Source: Albula goreensis
Lineage: Eukaryota > Chordata > Actinopteri > Albuliformes > Albulidae
Length of the DNA stretch: 64,000 nucleotides
NCBI GenBank assembly: GCA_022829145.1
Contig: CM040763.1
Coordinates: 13,811,141-13,875,140, forward strand
Direction of reading: 5' to 3'
The notes below the pieces were generated by a model that had not been told where the DNA came from, searched no databases, and worked only from the letters and a program-made list of their open reading frames with translations. How positions within the stretch are numbered: position 1 is the stretch's first letter; every line of letters begins with the position of its first letter. Positions 51,759 through 64,000 of this stretch are shown piece after piece. A program made the translations under genes and the position numbers.

Positions 51759-52904
51759 GGTTTTGCTTGGAGAATTCAGATTTTCTGTTGTAATTCCTGT
51801 CACCAACCGTCTTGCAAAGTGAAAAATCATGACTCAAGTTTTTTTGGAATTTCAGCGGATATTCAAATCATAAAAACACATTTAGATCAATTTACAGAAT
51901 CCTAAGGAAACACAACAGACGTCTCCTTCCCATTTTGATTGACAAGTCCTCTATCCAATTCGACCTGCCCTGCAATGAAAACCTAATTATATTATATCCT
52001 GATACAATTATTCACATCAGACCTTAGTATGTAACACACTGGGGTAAGTTTAATATTCTCTGGAAAGATACACACTCGCAAACTGTGGTGTGTTTTGTGG
52101 ACACTTCATACTGTGCTTTGAACAACTTTACTGAAGACAGTATTTTGCTCAATTGTGCTCTATACTGAATTGTGTACAGCAGTGCTTATTCTCTCTCAGT
52201 ACTCCCTTTTGTTTCTTAACAGAAGGTAATGGAATTCTTTATCTCATACTGACCTACTGGTACAGTGAATAAAATACCATGGCTTAGTCAAATGAATTAG
52301 GAGGTATTCCCCCAGTTCAAAAACCTACACAGTGGCAAGTCGACATGAAAGTCGAGTTTTCCAGGAATGAGGTCAGAGATTAAAAATACATGACTGCACA
52401 TATCACTTAAATTAACACTCATTCCATTTTTTTCCTGTTCAATGCTAAAGGAAACAACTGGCCCACATTCGGTGCAGCTGAGGACACTGATTCTAGGTCA
52501 GCATTTAGGCAAACTAGGGCAGACGTGGTCCCGAGAACTTGCCTTCGGTGCTGTCATGTTGTAATGCGTTTAAAATCTGAGCGGACAATGCACGGAGGAC
52601 TCTCAGAGTAAACCACATTTCATTTTGAAGACAGGATGCATAAAGAAATGTGACCATCACCCGGACAAAAATAAACCAGCATGTGCTCCACTCACAGCTT
52701 TCCAGGTGGAAAAGAGAACTGAGAATGTAGCCATAACTTCAAACATCTAAATACAAGTGTGTATCAGTTGATGGTAAAAGGCATGTGTTTCAAACCCAAT
52801 ATTTTAATGTGAAAAGATCAGATTTAATTACGAATCTTGTGTTGAAGAACCATATCCTCAATAATATTTTGTGTATATTGTGATAAAATGACCAGAAAAT
52901 AATG

Positions 52905-52941
52905 ATACTGATAATAATAACAACAATAATAATAACAATAA
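52905..52941. repeat. AAT/AAC-rich imperfect triplet tract
   Basis: Interleaved ATA and ACA triplets, imperfect. Confidence 0.75.
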
Positions 52942-55019
52942 GAGTGATCTTAGATGCTATGGCTTTCATAAAAAATATACCTGGATGGGACATGAAATAC
53001 ATATCTCAGATCAGAGATCAATCCAATGCTGAACTAAATGCACTGTGCTCTCTGGGAAATAAACATCCACAAAACCTGCAGTAATGAACAAAGCATTCCT
53101 AGAATTCATATAATGTGCACTGAAAAAGGAATTCAATGTAGACCTGTTCTCTGCACTGGGATATCACTGGATAAAATCAGGAGACCATAGTTTATACACT
53201 TCACTTTGTTATTAAAAAAGAAGATCAACAATATTTTGAAATAAAGTTATATCATAGAAGTTTTACTTTAATGATGAATTATGCACTGTTAAAAGATTTA
53301 ACAAGGAACAAAACATTAAGTACTCCAATGGATTTTATACGGTAGGTATGTATTGTTTGCAGAGTGCAGGATACAAATGTCAGTCTCTTGTTATGTAACA
53401 GTGATTATCTTCATCACAACTTTCTGTTGCACAACCTGGACCCAAATTCCTATGAAAAACTTTGTTTTCAGTGTTCATAACTGTGAAGTCCATCTGGAAT
53501 GTGGCAGACTTCTTGTTGTTTTCCTCACATTTTAAAGGAGTAAAACTGTGTCTGTGTGAAATAGCAGGAACCGTGAGATTTGGCTGAAGTGTAAATTAGT
53601 CTGGCAAGTCCCACTCTCCACAGTTTTAGGTCTTTTGCCAGTTATCACTCTAGAACAGAATACGCTTTTAATTATGGGAAATGTTTGACCTCAATGCCTT
53701 GTTGAAAGTAAGCCGATAGTTTGGAAATGCATCCTTAGCCTGTAAGGTTAATGAAATGAATGGCATCAGACTACTTTACTTCTCATATCTCCACCACAAT
53801 GGAAATTGAAAAAATTAAGTTTCTGTGGTTTAAAAAACACAATGAATCATATTTCTGACTGACTGTGAAAGACCAGTAAGGTTCAGATACTGTTCAGCAA
53901 AAATTTTGCCATCAGTAAATCATTTTATGTTGAAGACAAATTAATTAATTGGGTGATGTTATACTTGCAGTTGCTTTCATTTTGTGGCTTTGCAGGACTA
54001 CATTAATAGCAGTTCCAGCTGGTCAAGCAGAAGTTAGGGTGCTCTAGCTAGACATATCAGTGTTTGCTTGACATTTTTACATCTTTTTTTAAGCTAGTTA
54101 GCCAGTAGATTTTCACTTTGGAATTATCGCAGCTTGTCTAGACCTCTGTCAAATAATTTGTCGTTTGTAGTATTCTGCCTCCTGTGTCCAATCCACTTTT
54201 TTCATTCTGCAGTCCATCAGCTGGGCTGCAGAGGTATTACTTGAGGACTACACTGCATGCACAGCTGGCATACACAGAATGCAGGTATGAAATCTACCAA
54301 ACAAGCAGCTCTTGTATCATTTAGAGGAATAAACTGGCGGTTGTCAGTCTTCCTCCCCAGGTAGTACAGCTGCAAATTATGGCTTCCAGCACCAACACTT
54401 CAGTCGGATTCCCTACTCGGAGTACAATGTTTTTATCATTAAAATGTTGCACTTTTGATTCTTATGATTGGGTCAGCATTTGGTTCTGAACTCCACATGC
54501 AATACAAGCATTTCAGAACAAGATCTACAGCATGGGTAACTCTGCACTTGAAGTTTCAGCTATATTTGTGTAATTATATCAACTGATTTGGTACCAACAG
54601 GCTATTACTGACCAATTACAATTTAGTTAACATGGAACAGTGGTGTCAGTGCTGTTTCTAATTACCCATTTGAAACAAGGCCAACCATGTTGCACGCTAG
54701 TTGTCATTTACTTGTAACAGGGTAGCATCCTAATTAGGGTTAATGCTGACTCTTGCGCCATGCTATCTGAATTGTAGCTACCAAGTGATAGTCTGTTGCT
54801 ACCAAAGCAGTCAGTGATGTAATTACACAACTATAGTTACAATTTATTGTTAGGTGATCCCACAATATAAAAAAACAGGTTGCTGCAACTGTTATGGTAT
54901 AGTTTTAATACCTTGCAAAGGGAGCCATTCACATGCTATGCAGGTTCATATGTCCTTGTTAATGCAGTTTTTTTGACACATACAATATTTAATATCCCGC
55001 CTGTGTATCTAGGGAATAT

Positions 55020-55043
55020 GATGGGAAGGTGGGGGTAGGGGGT
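55020..55043 (+). other. Short G-rich tract
   Basis: G-runs of 3, 5 and 5 separated by short loops; a quadruplex would need one long run to be split or GG tracts to be used, so the case is weaker than at 43.3 kb. Confidence 0.3.
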
Positions 55044-55755
55044 GAGAAGTGTTCTATGTTCTGAAGTAGCTCCCTTCAATGTACATGCATTTGGTGTAAA
55101 TTCACTTTTGGGCAACCCCCATGGACAGGTGTGGTGAGCCACACTAAGCAGAATCCGTGTGTTGTTTTCAAGAAAAAAAGAAAGAAAATGTAAAGCAAAA
55201 AAAGTTTTCTTGGACAGACAGAGCAATTACGAATCAATCATTAACCTTGTAGATATAATTAGTGGGTGAATTTATTCATCCAACTGCAAATTCAGTTTTT
55301 CCAGCAGACATTAATCTCCAGCTTCAGCTAAGCATACAAGCTGAATGATAATATTTTAAGGAGGCAAAGGAATGAAAAAGAACAAAGGAGCACTCTGAAT
55401 GTCCTTGACAGGACCTATTCCAGAGCACTGGATAGACAAGGGAGAAGAGAAATATTCTACATGTAGAAAAACTGCATAGACACGTACATGTGAGTCTGCA
55501 TGGCATTCCTCCCAGGGCATTAATTTCTAACAAGCTCTCCCTTACAGAGCAGGATAAAAGTGTAGTAGAGTGAGGTAGGCATGTTGCATTGGAAATCTCT
55601 GTAGGTTTGGTTCTATGGTGCTAGCAGGACTAGCGGAGAGGAGCACTGGATTTATGGTATGTGTTCTCACAGAGAGCTTTTGTGGGTGAGCAAAGCGAAC
55701 GACCCTCAACCAAGCCTTGCAAAAGACAGTCCAGGGGCACAAACAATCAGAACCT

Positions 55756-55796
55756 GTGTGTGTGTATGTGTGTGTCTGTCTGTCTGTCTGTGTGTG
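55756..55796. repeat. TG / TCTG microsatellite
   Basis: Short TG repeats flanking four TCTG units. Confidence 0.85.
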
Positions 55797-56734
55797 ATAT
55801 CTTTATTTACAAACTGCAACTAGCAGTCCTGTCCAAACGCAAGTGTGCTGCTTCCACTCCTGTAGTGTGGTTAAATTATTCAGCATTATGTCAGAATGCC
55901 TGCTCAAAAGGGGTCACGGTAGCACTGTCCGCAATGCACGCATGAGGTGGTCCAATGGGGTGGTGCCATGTGATATAAACTAACCAATGAAATTGCAGAG
56001 TTCTTTGTGCTTTGTATAGTAATAATTGTTGTATGAGGCTCAGGTTGGTCATATAACTGTAAATATTCTCCTCAAGCATCCTAAAACCATGCAAACAGCC
56101 ATTGTAAATTCCCCTCGCTGGATTTTGGTATTTAGCCACAGTTCTGTGAAGTGCCCGATCCATCAATGTTTTGAGGCAGAGATAGCCAGATCTGAAGGTA
56201 TACTTCAACACACATATAACATCTGATGTTTAAACATTTTATAAAGTAATATCTCTTGTGATATTTTTCCCATTCAATCATTTAAATGTGAGCATCTGTT
56301 GACAGTCAGCTTTACAGAACTAGTTATTTGACAGTGAATTTTTCATTTATCTTTTATCAGTTGTTTTTGTGCAGCATGTCCATGCATTATAATCAGTTCA
56401 CCCTAAAATTTTAATATGAAAACAGTAAGCTTGTATGTTTTTGAAATGAGTAAAATCATGCTACTGTACCATTTCTAGATTTACCAAGTAGAGCTATTTA
56501 CAAATATATGTGCTTATGAATTAAATCTGAAAATATTACTTTTAATGGAATCACTTTTAAATGAAGTGTTGACTAATGGTAACACATAAATGTGCAACAA
56601 CAATTTTTGTTGTGGTTTGGTTAAAAGAAAGAACACTAAGAACCTTTTAGCACCAGGTTCCATATACTTTGTATGTGAGGGGCAGACCTTATACACAATA
56701 GACAAATTCTGTTCAAACATGTTCATAGTGGGGT

Positions 56735-57240
56735 TTTTTTAAGCAAATGGAGCATCGGCGCAGTCTGGGTTCCTCATTTCACGCAATCCTTTCAGAGTCT
56801 TGTCAGCTTTTTATTTGGAAGTAATGCACTTTTAAATTTGGTCTGACTCACACTCCCCCCCTCTCATACATGGAAAATCTCAATGTGAGGAACCACTTAA
56901 ATACACTGGTCATATCTTTTGATAATTTCATGGTCGGTTTGGTGACCCCACATCTACATCGGCTCTTTGCTTTGCGTATGTACGGTGAGTGCGCTCTTTC
57001 ACTGACTCTGCCTCACTGATGCCACCGTTCACCAGGGCTCAGGGGCATGGGCTGCCTGACATAAAGAGCTGTGGATTTTAACATCGCCGGTGGATGATTT
57101 CAGCAGAGTAAAAGAGAGACAGCTGTCTGAGCTGCATCAAGCCCTGAACAGCAGAGCCAGAGCACCTGGCAGGGGAGAGAAAACCTCAGTGCAGCATCTC
57201 TCTGTGGTACAGCTAACCAGGAAGTGAGCTGAAACCTAGC
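56735..57240. promoter_or_regulatory. Candidate distal regulatory segment
   Basis: A 500-base stretch of complex, balanced-composition sequence with scattered CpGs and no simple repeats, distinct from its AT-rich flanks. No splice-linked open frame was found. Labelled on texture only. Confidence 0.2.
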
Positions 57241-58994
57241 TTAGCATGCACTGGTGGCAGTGCTTTTTGCATGTTATAGATTGTGCTGCTGGTGCTGTTG
57301 TTTTTGTTATCTTTATTGGTAACCCAGAATGGTAACCCAGGGTGACAGACAAAAAAAACAGTGTGAAGTAGTTGTCTGACCTACGTATGACCTGCTTTAA
57401 TGCTTTTTTTAGTTGCTATTTAATTGCACATTTTACCCTGTTTGTTATTTCATTAGTTTATATAACCCCTTTTGACTGTGAGTTGTATTGTGTTCATCCC
57501 GTCTCTCCAGTTGAAATATAGGCAGCACTGTGTAAACCCATAGTGCATTGTCCTTTGCTGCTACATAGGAAGGATACACCCCCATTACTCACTGGACTCA
57601 CCGACCTTTATGCTGCTATCTGTTTTCACATGGATGCCCTTCCCTCTTGAATAAAAGCTTATGGAAAAAGAGCCTGTGTTTGTGAATTATAGATATCTGT
57701 GGGTAATGTACATTCATGAATGTCAGAATGGACTGTACTGTATTGTACTTTGTCATTTTTTTTGCTTTGTCTTTTTAACTGAAGGGCTGGGAAAGAAAGG
57801 CTTTCTTAATGATTTGTGTCCAGAAAATATTATGATGCATCTCTGTGTTACAGGTTTCAAAAACATTTTTGACCATTTGTTATCAATGGGTGTGAATAAA
57901 AACTGAAATCTGAAAATGTGCCAACATTATAATATTTGCAGGACTGTACTCATTATTGCAGATACATGTGGTCAGTGTAATCAGTGCCATGCAGTATTAA
58001 ACACCGTCTTTACCCTACACACTATATTGTACAGGGTTGCTCTATTGTGAATTATTTGATATTTCATGGAAAGGTCAGCAAAATATTGTATGATGAAACC
58101 ACTTTGATGAAGCCCAATAAAAAAATATTTAATCACTTAAGCACGTTTTCAAGACAAAACAGAAGCTCCACAATGCTCATTATCCATAAATTACAATCCA
58201 TGCATGCATTAATTAGCCAATGTTCTCTCGGTACCTGCCAGGTGAAAAACATATTTAAATTTAAATGTGTTTCACATTTTTAATTGATTTTCATTATGAC
58301 AAGTGTTTAATGTCTGTTCCTCAAACCACAATCATGTGCTTCAATAGATGACATTGGCCTAAGTCAGATAAACATTTTTCTGTCTTTTTTTGTCTTTTTG
58401 GTCTTTGAAAATACAGTTTGGCGAGATAATTTCAGTGATTGCTGAACTCTGAGTGGTGCAGAAAAACCAGACATATTTCATTTTGAGCAGAAGTTAAGAA
58501 TGAATGTTGATTGAATCCAGGCCATTTTGCAAATGAAGTAACTGCAGACATATGGCAAAAAGAATTAAGATTTTAACCCTTTTATGTTTTGAGGATTGTG
58601 ATGACTGGGCACAGAGCAATCAGGCAGACCGGATGCAGTGTTAATCTTTGTTAATCTATGAGAGCTGCCAGCAAAATATACCTCTAATCTGAAGAAGAGC
58701 AGGGTCACTGCAAAAAATGGGGGCTAAAAATAGCACCCTGATACAGCACAAGGATCTAAATAAAGAAGTAATTGTTGACTGACTACTTTCAACTTCAGTG
58801 AGATAAGTTATTTGAAAGCGTCAACAAGTAGTGGAGTAGCTAATAACAGTTAGGTTTGTAATGAGGGGCATTTAACAGTACATCAGAGAATTAGTGCACC
58901 CTTAAAAAGGCCCACAAAACAAGCACTACACCTGGTCAGACATGACGCTGCTGACAAGTTTTACAGTAATGTACAGTAGGTGTGTCATTTGACA

Positions 58995-59054
58995 ATGGAA
59001 AGAAAGAGAGAGAGAAAAGGAGAGTGAGAGAGGTGAAAAAATGAAAGCAGAGGG
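58995..59054 (+). repeat. Purine-rich tract
   Basis: GA-rich run with rare T interruptions. Confidence 0.6.
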
Positions 59055-60382
59055 TTGTTTGCAGAGTGAACCTTTCTGCCAACCCTACGCTTTCATAGAA
59101 GCCCTGATATCCAATGATCTCCAGTCTTATACAATAGGCAGTCAGGTGGGCAAGTTTCATCAGGATTCATCCATTACTTCACAGACAGACAGACATAAAA
59201 ACAAGAACACTGTTATACGAGAGTTTAGTCTTAAACATGCAAGGAAAGATGTACGCATCAAAATATTCCTTGCACTTTTCGAGCATAAATAGTGTCCTGT
59301 CCTTCAATACAAAATGTATATATAACATTTATAAAACAGCTTTGTATGGAAATAGATTTTTTTGTAATTATAAACCAAAGCACTGATTTTCATTCTTTTA
59401 CTGAAAGGTGAAATGTTGATTTGCACACAGCAGCACTGTCCTTTAAGTGAAGCAAAGCGTTTCCTGATAAGGTATCTGTTTATCATTCTGTTTATCATAA
59501 CACTAACCTATTTATCCCCCCCTAGGGAATAACTTATGTGCAAAAAAATACTACAGAATAATATTTCATATATTATCTGTAGAACTGACCTGCCATATTA
59601 GATAACCACTGTTCCTGAATTTATTGTGTTTATGCCTAGGAACAGCAAGCCAACTTAATTTAGGATTAACACAATGACTTGAATAAAGTAAGCCTTGTTA
59701 ACGCAGCTGATGAAGTCATTAATATGGAGTAGAAAGCTGACAATTTGCAAATAGAATGTTAAATATAGCATTGGGAATTCTCCACCCTCTGTGAAGGCGA
59801 ATATGCAAATGTGCTGTATTGAATTATAATATGTCTGTTTATGCATTTTTAGCAATTATTCCTTAACACAAATGTTTTATTCTAGTTTGTAATAAATACT
59901 AACAAGCTTTTGTAAGATTTTAATGGTCTGTTTGTAGTCCGGTATGATATGATCACGGAGGATCATAGACTGACACACTTTGTTTTTATGCACAAACAGG
60001 ATTCTACATACATTTCAGTGAATTAAATAAAAAATCAATCGCAGAGTCATCTCTTTCATCTCAGCTGATATTTGGAGCTATGGGGACCATAGCCACTCTT
60101 TTTGAAGTTTTTGGAATGAAAGAAAAGCTAAATTAATTTTCAGCAGTTATATATCTCCTTTATGTGTTTTTTTAACTTGAAACTCTGCTGGTAATTATGC
60201 CATTACTGTGCCCCTTTGACAGAGGCAGACAGGCAGATTCACAAATGGACCGGGAAACAGATGGGCTCGGTATTATTCAGCACCGTGGCCTGAGAGTAGG
60301 TGAAATCACCTCTCTTCTATGATGCCTTGCTTGGGAAATGGATGGAAAGAAAGACATTTCTCCTAACTGTTGAAAATGTTCT

Positions 60383-60735
<353 letters not shown>

Positions 60736-62918
60736 CTAAACCAAGACTTACGCGACTCTGCCATTACACAAATAAGCAGCCAGCCGGAGAGACTAGATCA
60801 CTTGCAACAATTACAGTAGCATAAGACAGTAATTACAAAATAATCTGCAACAAATATAATGCAAAAAGTACATTTGAATTTGTGGGTGACTGAAATGAAT
60901 ATGGATAGTGAAACATTCATTTTATCCATTATTGGTGTGTACACTTGCAGTTTCACAGAATGCCTTTGCTGAGTTGCCAATAAGATGCAGAAGCTTCTGT
61001 GAGCATAACTGTGATCATTTCATACAGTAGGGACATACATTTCAGTCTTTTGTGTGTATCTGAGATATATTTTTATCTGGGATTAAAATGATCTCTAGTG
61101 GTGTAGTATTGTTGTGTTTCTTGCATACAGTAGAGTTGTCTATGTTCTCTGTCTACTAAAATGACTTATTGTTTTCGGAAAAAAAAGCTGACATTGGTGG
61201 TAAACGTCAGCCTAAAGTTTTGGGTGTGTTTCTATGGGCGATTTGAAAGTGGAATGTTTGTATTCAGATGCCATGCATACATTGTCATTCCTAGCTACTG
61301 TACATGCTTTACTTGTAGTTTCTTTGCTTGGTGCAATTGACAGTTGGACAATTGCCTCTCTCTGAGCCTTACAATGATTTAATTGTTTATATAGGATGAG
61401 AACAACACATGTACAATTGTTATGCTGTATGGGCTCACAGCCCTGAGTGTTCTAGGTCACAGCGTCTTGTTTGGCTTTCCAGGATATTGCGTTCAGGTCA
61501 GTAAAGGAGAGGGCTTTCTATGTCTTGTAGCAACGCCTCACCTAGAGCTCTTCTGCCTTGACAAGCGCAGCTGTTCTCAGGGCCTCCAAGTCAGTGTCGT
61601 CTGACCCCCATTAAATGGTAGCAACTTGCACCGTTAAACTGGTCCCCTTTCTTCACACCCACTCATGCTCTCCAGGCTCTGTTCAGCATCTCTGCTTCCT
61701 TCCCTCTCCAGCTATTTCCAAATCTCTGCAATGCATCAGCCTCAAAACCGAGATATAAGTCAATAGCACCTTAGACAGTGTCACTATTGCAGAATGCACA
61801 CATGCAAGACAGCATCTATGCCCTTTTCCCTGCTAACTTCCAGTAATCAAAGCTGATGCATAGTCACTTTGCGTAAGATCTGAAATTCATTTAATGAGGT
61901 CAGCATTACAGGTAAGTTCATGGACATGAGAGAGAAATGAAAGTGAATGAAAAGCAGTAATTACTGTGTTCATGGCTCAACATGCAATCAATACACATTA
62001 TGGGAAACATCATAAAGTAAAGCAAAACATATCTGGATATGCATAAATCCTGAAAATAATCAGTGTAATTTATAGTTATTCAACACAGTCTACATGTTAC
62101 ATAGGCCCTTATGCCCTTTTGCATCATAAATGTCATGCCACCCTTTCAGAAATGGAGGATATGGACAACCAAGTGATAAATATAGCTCTGTAACCATTTT
62201 ATTTTCTCTGTCAAGCTGAATTTTATTCCCAGAGTTGAAACAATCACAATTTGGTAGATGGCCACTTAAAACGGCATGTTGCTTTCAGACTAAACATCGT
62301 GGATGGACTGAAGTACTTAAAATCAATCATTTCCTCCTGTGTATCCGTGCAGTGAACGTTGTTATGGCGACGTGCCCTTCACAGTCCGATGGTCGTCGTT
62401 AGTGACCGTTGACAGGTCATCCACTTACTATGAGGGATGACTGCCACAAGGGAGTTAACTCAGAGGGCAGAAGACATCCAGGCCGCTTGGCATATATCAG
62501 TGACAAATACGCAAGCATAACTGTATTAGGGAATACAGTAGCTGTATCCCTTCCTTTAGAACATGCCATAGGATGCTGCCTCATCTGTAGGATGGACGTT
62601 TATGCATTACATTGACCTCAGAGCACTTTACAGTGAATGGGGGAAACTGGCTTTTACCACCAGCAATTTTTATCACCCACCTGGGTGATGCTTGGCAGCC
62701 ATTTCATTCCACAACACTGGCCAGGTGTCAGCTGATGCTTAGACACAGGGAATTATTGAAGGGGGCCAGTCTGAGAGAGCCCATTTTTGGGGTGTTGCCA
62801 GGGCCCAGACGAGTGCAAAGTTATGGCTAATGTTTCCCTGCATGCTTCAACCCATTTAAACATATTCCGTGTTTGAACTCAAAAACATTCTGTGTAGAAA
62901 TACCTTGAAAATAATATA

Positions 62919-62996
62919 CAGTACCAGTCAAAAGTTTGGACACACTTTCCTATTTATTTGAGTGAGAAAGTGTGTCCAAACTTTTGACTGGTACTG
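62919..62996. mobile_element. Tc1/mariner-like hairpin MITE, 78 bp
   Basis: Two 31-base arms (62919-62949 and 62966-62996) are perfectly complementary around a 16-base loop. Each end starts CAGTACCAGTCAAAAGTTTG read inward and is flanked by TA (62917-62918 and 62997-62998), the Tc1/mariner target dinucleotide. The arm sequence resembles terminal repeats I recall from fish Tc1-like elements. No transposase remains. Perfect arms suggest recent insertion or gene conversion. If transcribed, the RNA would fold into a small hairpin. Confidence 0.85.
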
Positions 62997-64000
62997 TACT
63001 TTTATGTTACATTACTGTTTCACAGGTTTGATGCAGAACAATCTGTACAATATTCTACAACTTGAAGAAATGTTATAATTATTAACTATTATACTGTTGA
63101 AAATGGTCCCAAGAATTGAAAAAGCAATGAATATAGCTAAAAGAAAGCATTTGGAACTCCTTGTGTTGCTGGCACATATCTGTCTTCAAGGAAAAAACAA
63201 ACACACTAATTTAATACACTAATGATACATTTTATTAGAACACATGGGCAATGTTCTCTACCCTACAGAGGTTGTTGTCGATGAATTGAGGCATTGTCCA
63301 TAAGTGAGCAGGAAAACTATAAAAGAGTATAGACTTCATAAATGTTTCCTCCTATGGTACAGTTTGAACATGCAGGTGGTCATGCTTTGTCTTGGATATT
63401 TGTTTGTCATGACTTCTGCTATTAATAAGTGTCCTCAAAATAAGTTTATGTTTCAGACCTGTGTAATAATCCTGTAATAGAAAAATTACTTTGTTGTTAA
63501 CTGTGACCTTGTTTGTATGAAGCCTTTAATGAACTTACTGAAAAGGCTTATTTCCTATTTAGCGATCCCACCTGCGCGCTGATGAAGATCATTACACAGA
63601 GCGGAAACAGTGGTGACTAAAAGCTCCCCCAGTGGCAGGCTGGGAGTTCACTGTGCTAAGCTGCCACACCACTGAAAAATGAGTTCATTTTACTGCTCTC
63701 TTGAAAATAGATGCACAAAGGATTTCTGTGCTCGGTCTGAAATAATTGCACAGAATTGGTACTGTTCAAAAGTATTGAGAATACCCACTACTTAAAAGTA
63801 CTGCAAAGATAAATCGGGGGTTACCGTCCTGACACATTGCCAATGTTGCCATTTCCTTTAAAATCTATCCATTTGAGTAAATGCTGAGACAGTTGTAGTT
63901 CATTTATTTGTCCAAATGTGCAGCCAGTTTCCTTAAAAAAAATGACACGTCTGGTTCTTGCTATTGAAAAGTGACAAGGCTGATCCAAAGACCTTAAATG
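62997..64000. other. Right-edge intergenic sequence, nothing definite
   Basis: AT-rich sequence with no repeat, gene or RNA that I can support. Confidence 0.5.

Noticed and set aside
58247..58268. AT-rich palindrome around TTTAAATTTAAA
   Set aside because: Short self-complementary AT runs are expected in sequence this AT-rich.
59041..59292. Possible repeat remnant with CAGA units near 59.2 kb
   Set aside because: Could not match it to a repeat with confidence; the short CAGA run alone is not enough.

Overview
This is vertebrate nuclear DNA, almost certainly from a ray-finned fish. It is AT-rich and gene-sparse, with long CA/TG microsatellites and dispersed repeats of teleost type. Its one large open reading frame is the N-terminal coding exon of the mineralocorticoid receptor (NR3C2). 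There is nothing prokaryotic here: no operons, rRNA, tRNA or CRISPR. Species cannot be fixed from the sequence; 'teleost or close relative' rests on the receptor sequence and repeat types and is an inference.

Layout, in the direction of the gene (minus strand, right to left). From 64,000 to about 37,600 lies upstream intergenic DNA with no credible protein-coding gene. It holds a 689-bp non-autonomous hAT-type transposon with 8-bp target duplications, a 78-bp perfect-arm hairpin with Tc1/mariner-like ends, two other fish-type dispersed repeats, long TG tracts, two G-quadruplex-capable tracts and several complex, moderately CpG-containing segments that could be enhancers. From about 37,600 to 35,400 lies a CpG-enriched block with several good minus-strand splice donors. 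It is the likely NR3C2 promoter and 5'-UTR exon region, with a possible plus-strand micro-ORF inside it (35,815-35,997). Exon 2 (coding 34,765-32,967) encodes 599 complete codons plus two bases of the next, essentially the whole N-terminal domain. It ends at a clean GTAAGC donor.

From 32,966 to 1 is the start of a very large intron 2. I did not find the DNA-binding-domain exon in it, so the rest of the receptor lies beyond the left edge. The intron holds microsatellites, a GC-box/G4 cluster at 22.44 kb, a dense CpG patch at 20.86-20.94 kb and a few candidate regulatory segments.

The best leads are the plus-strand micro-ORF with its own TATA/E-box/CCAAT context, an out-of-frame upstream ORF overlapping the receptor start, loss of the internal Met15 start known in mammals, the hAT and Tc1-like elements, and the GC-box cluster inside intron 2. 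Most other open frames of 60-149 codons are chance frames, antisense shadows of exon 2 or translations of dinucleotide repeats.
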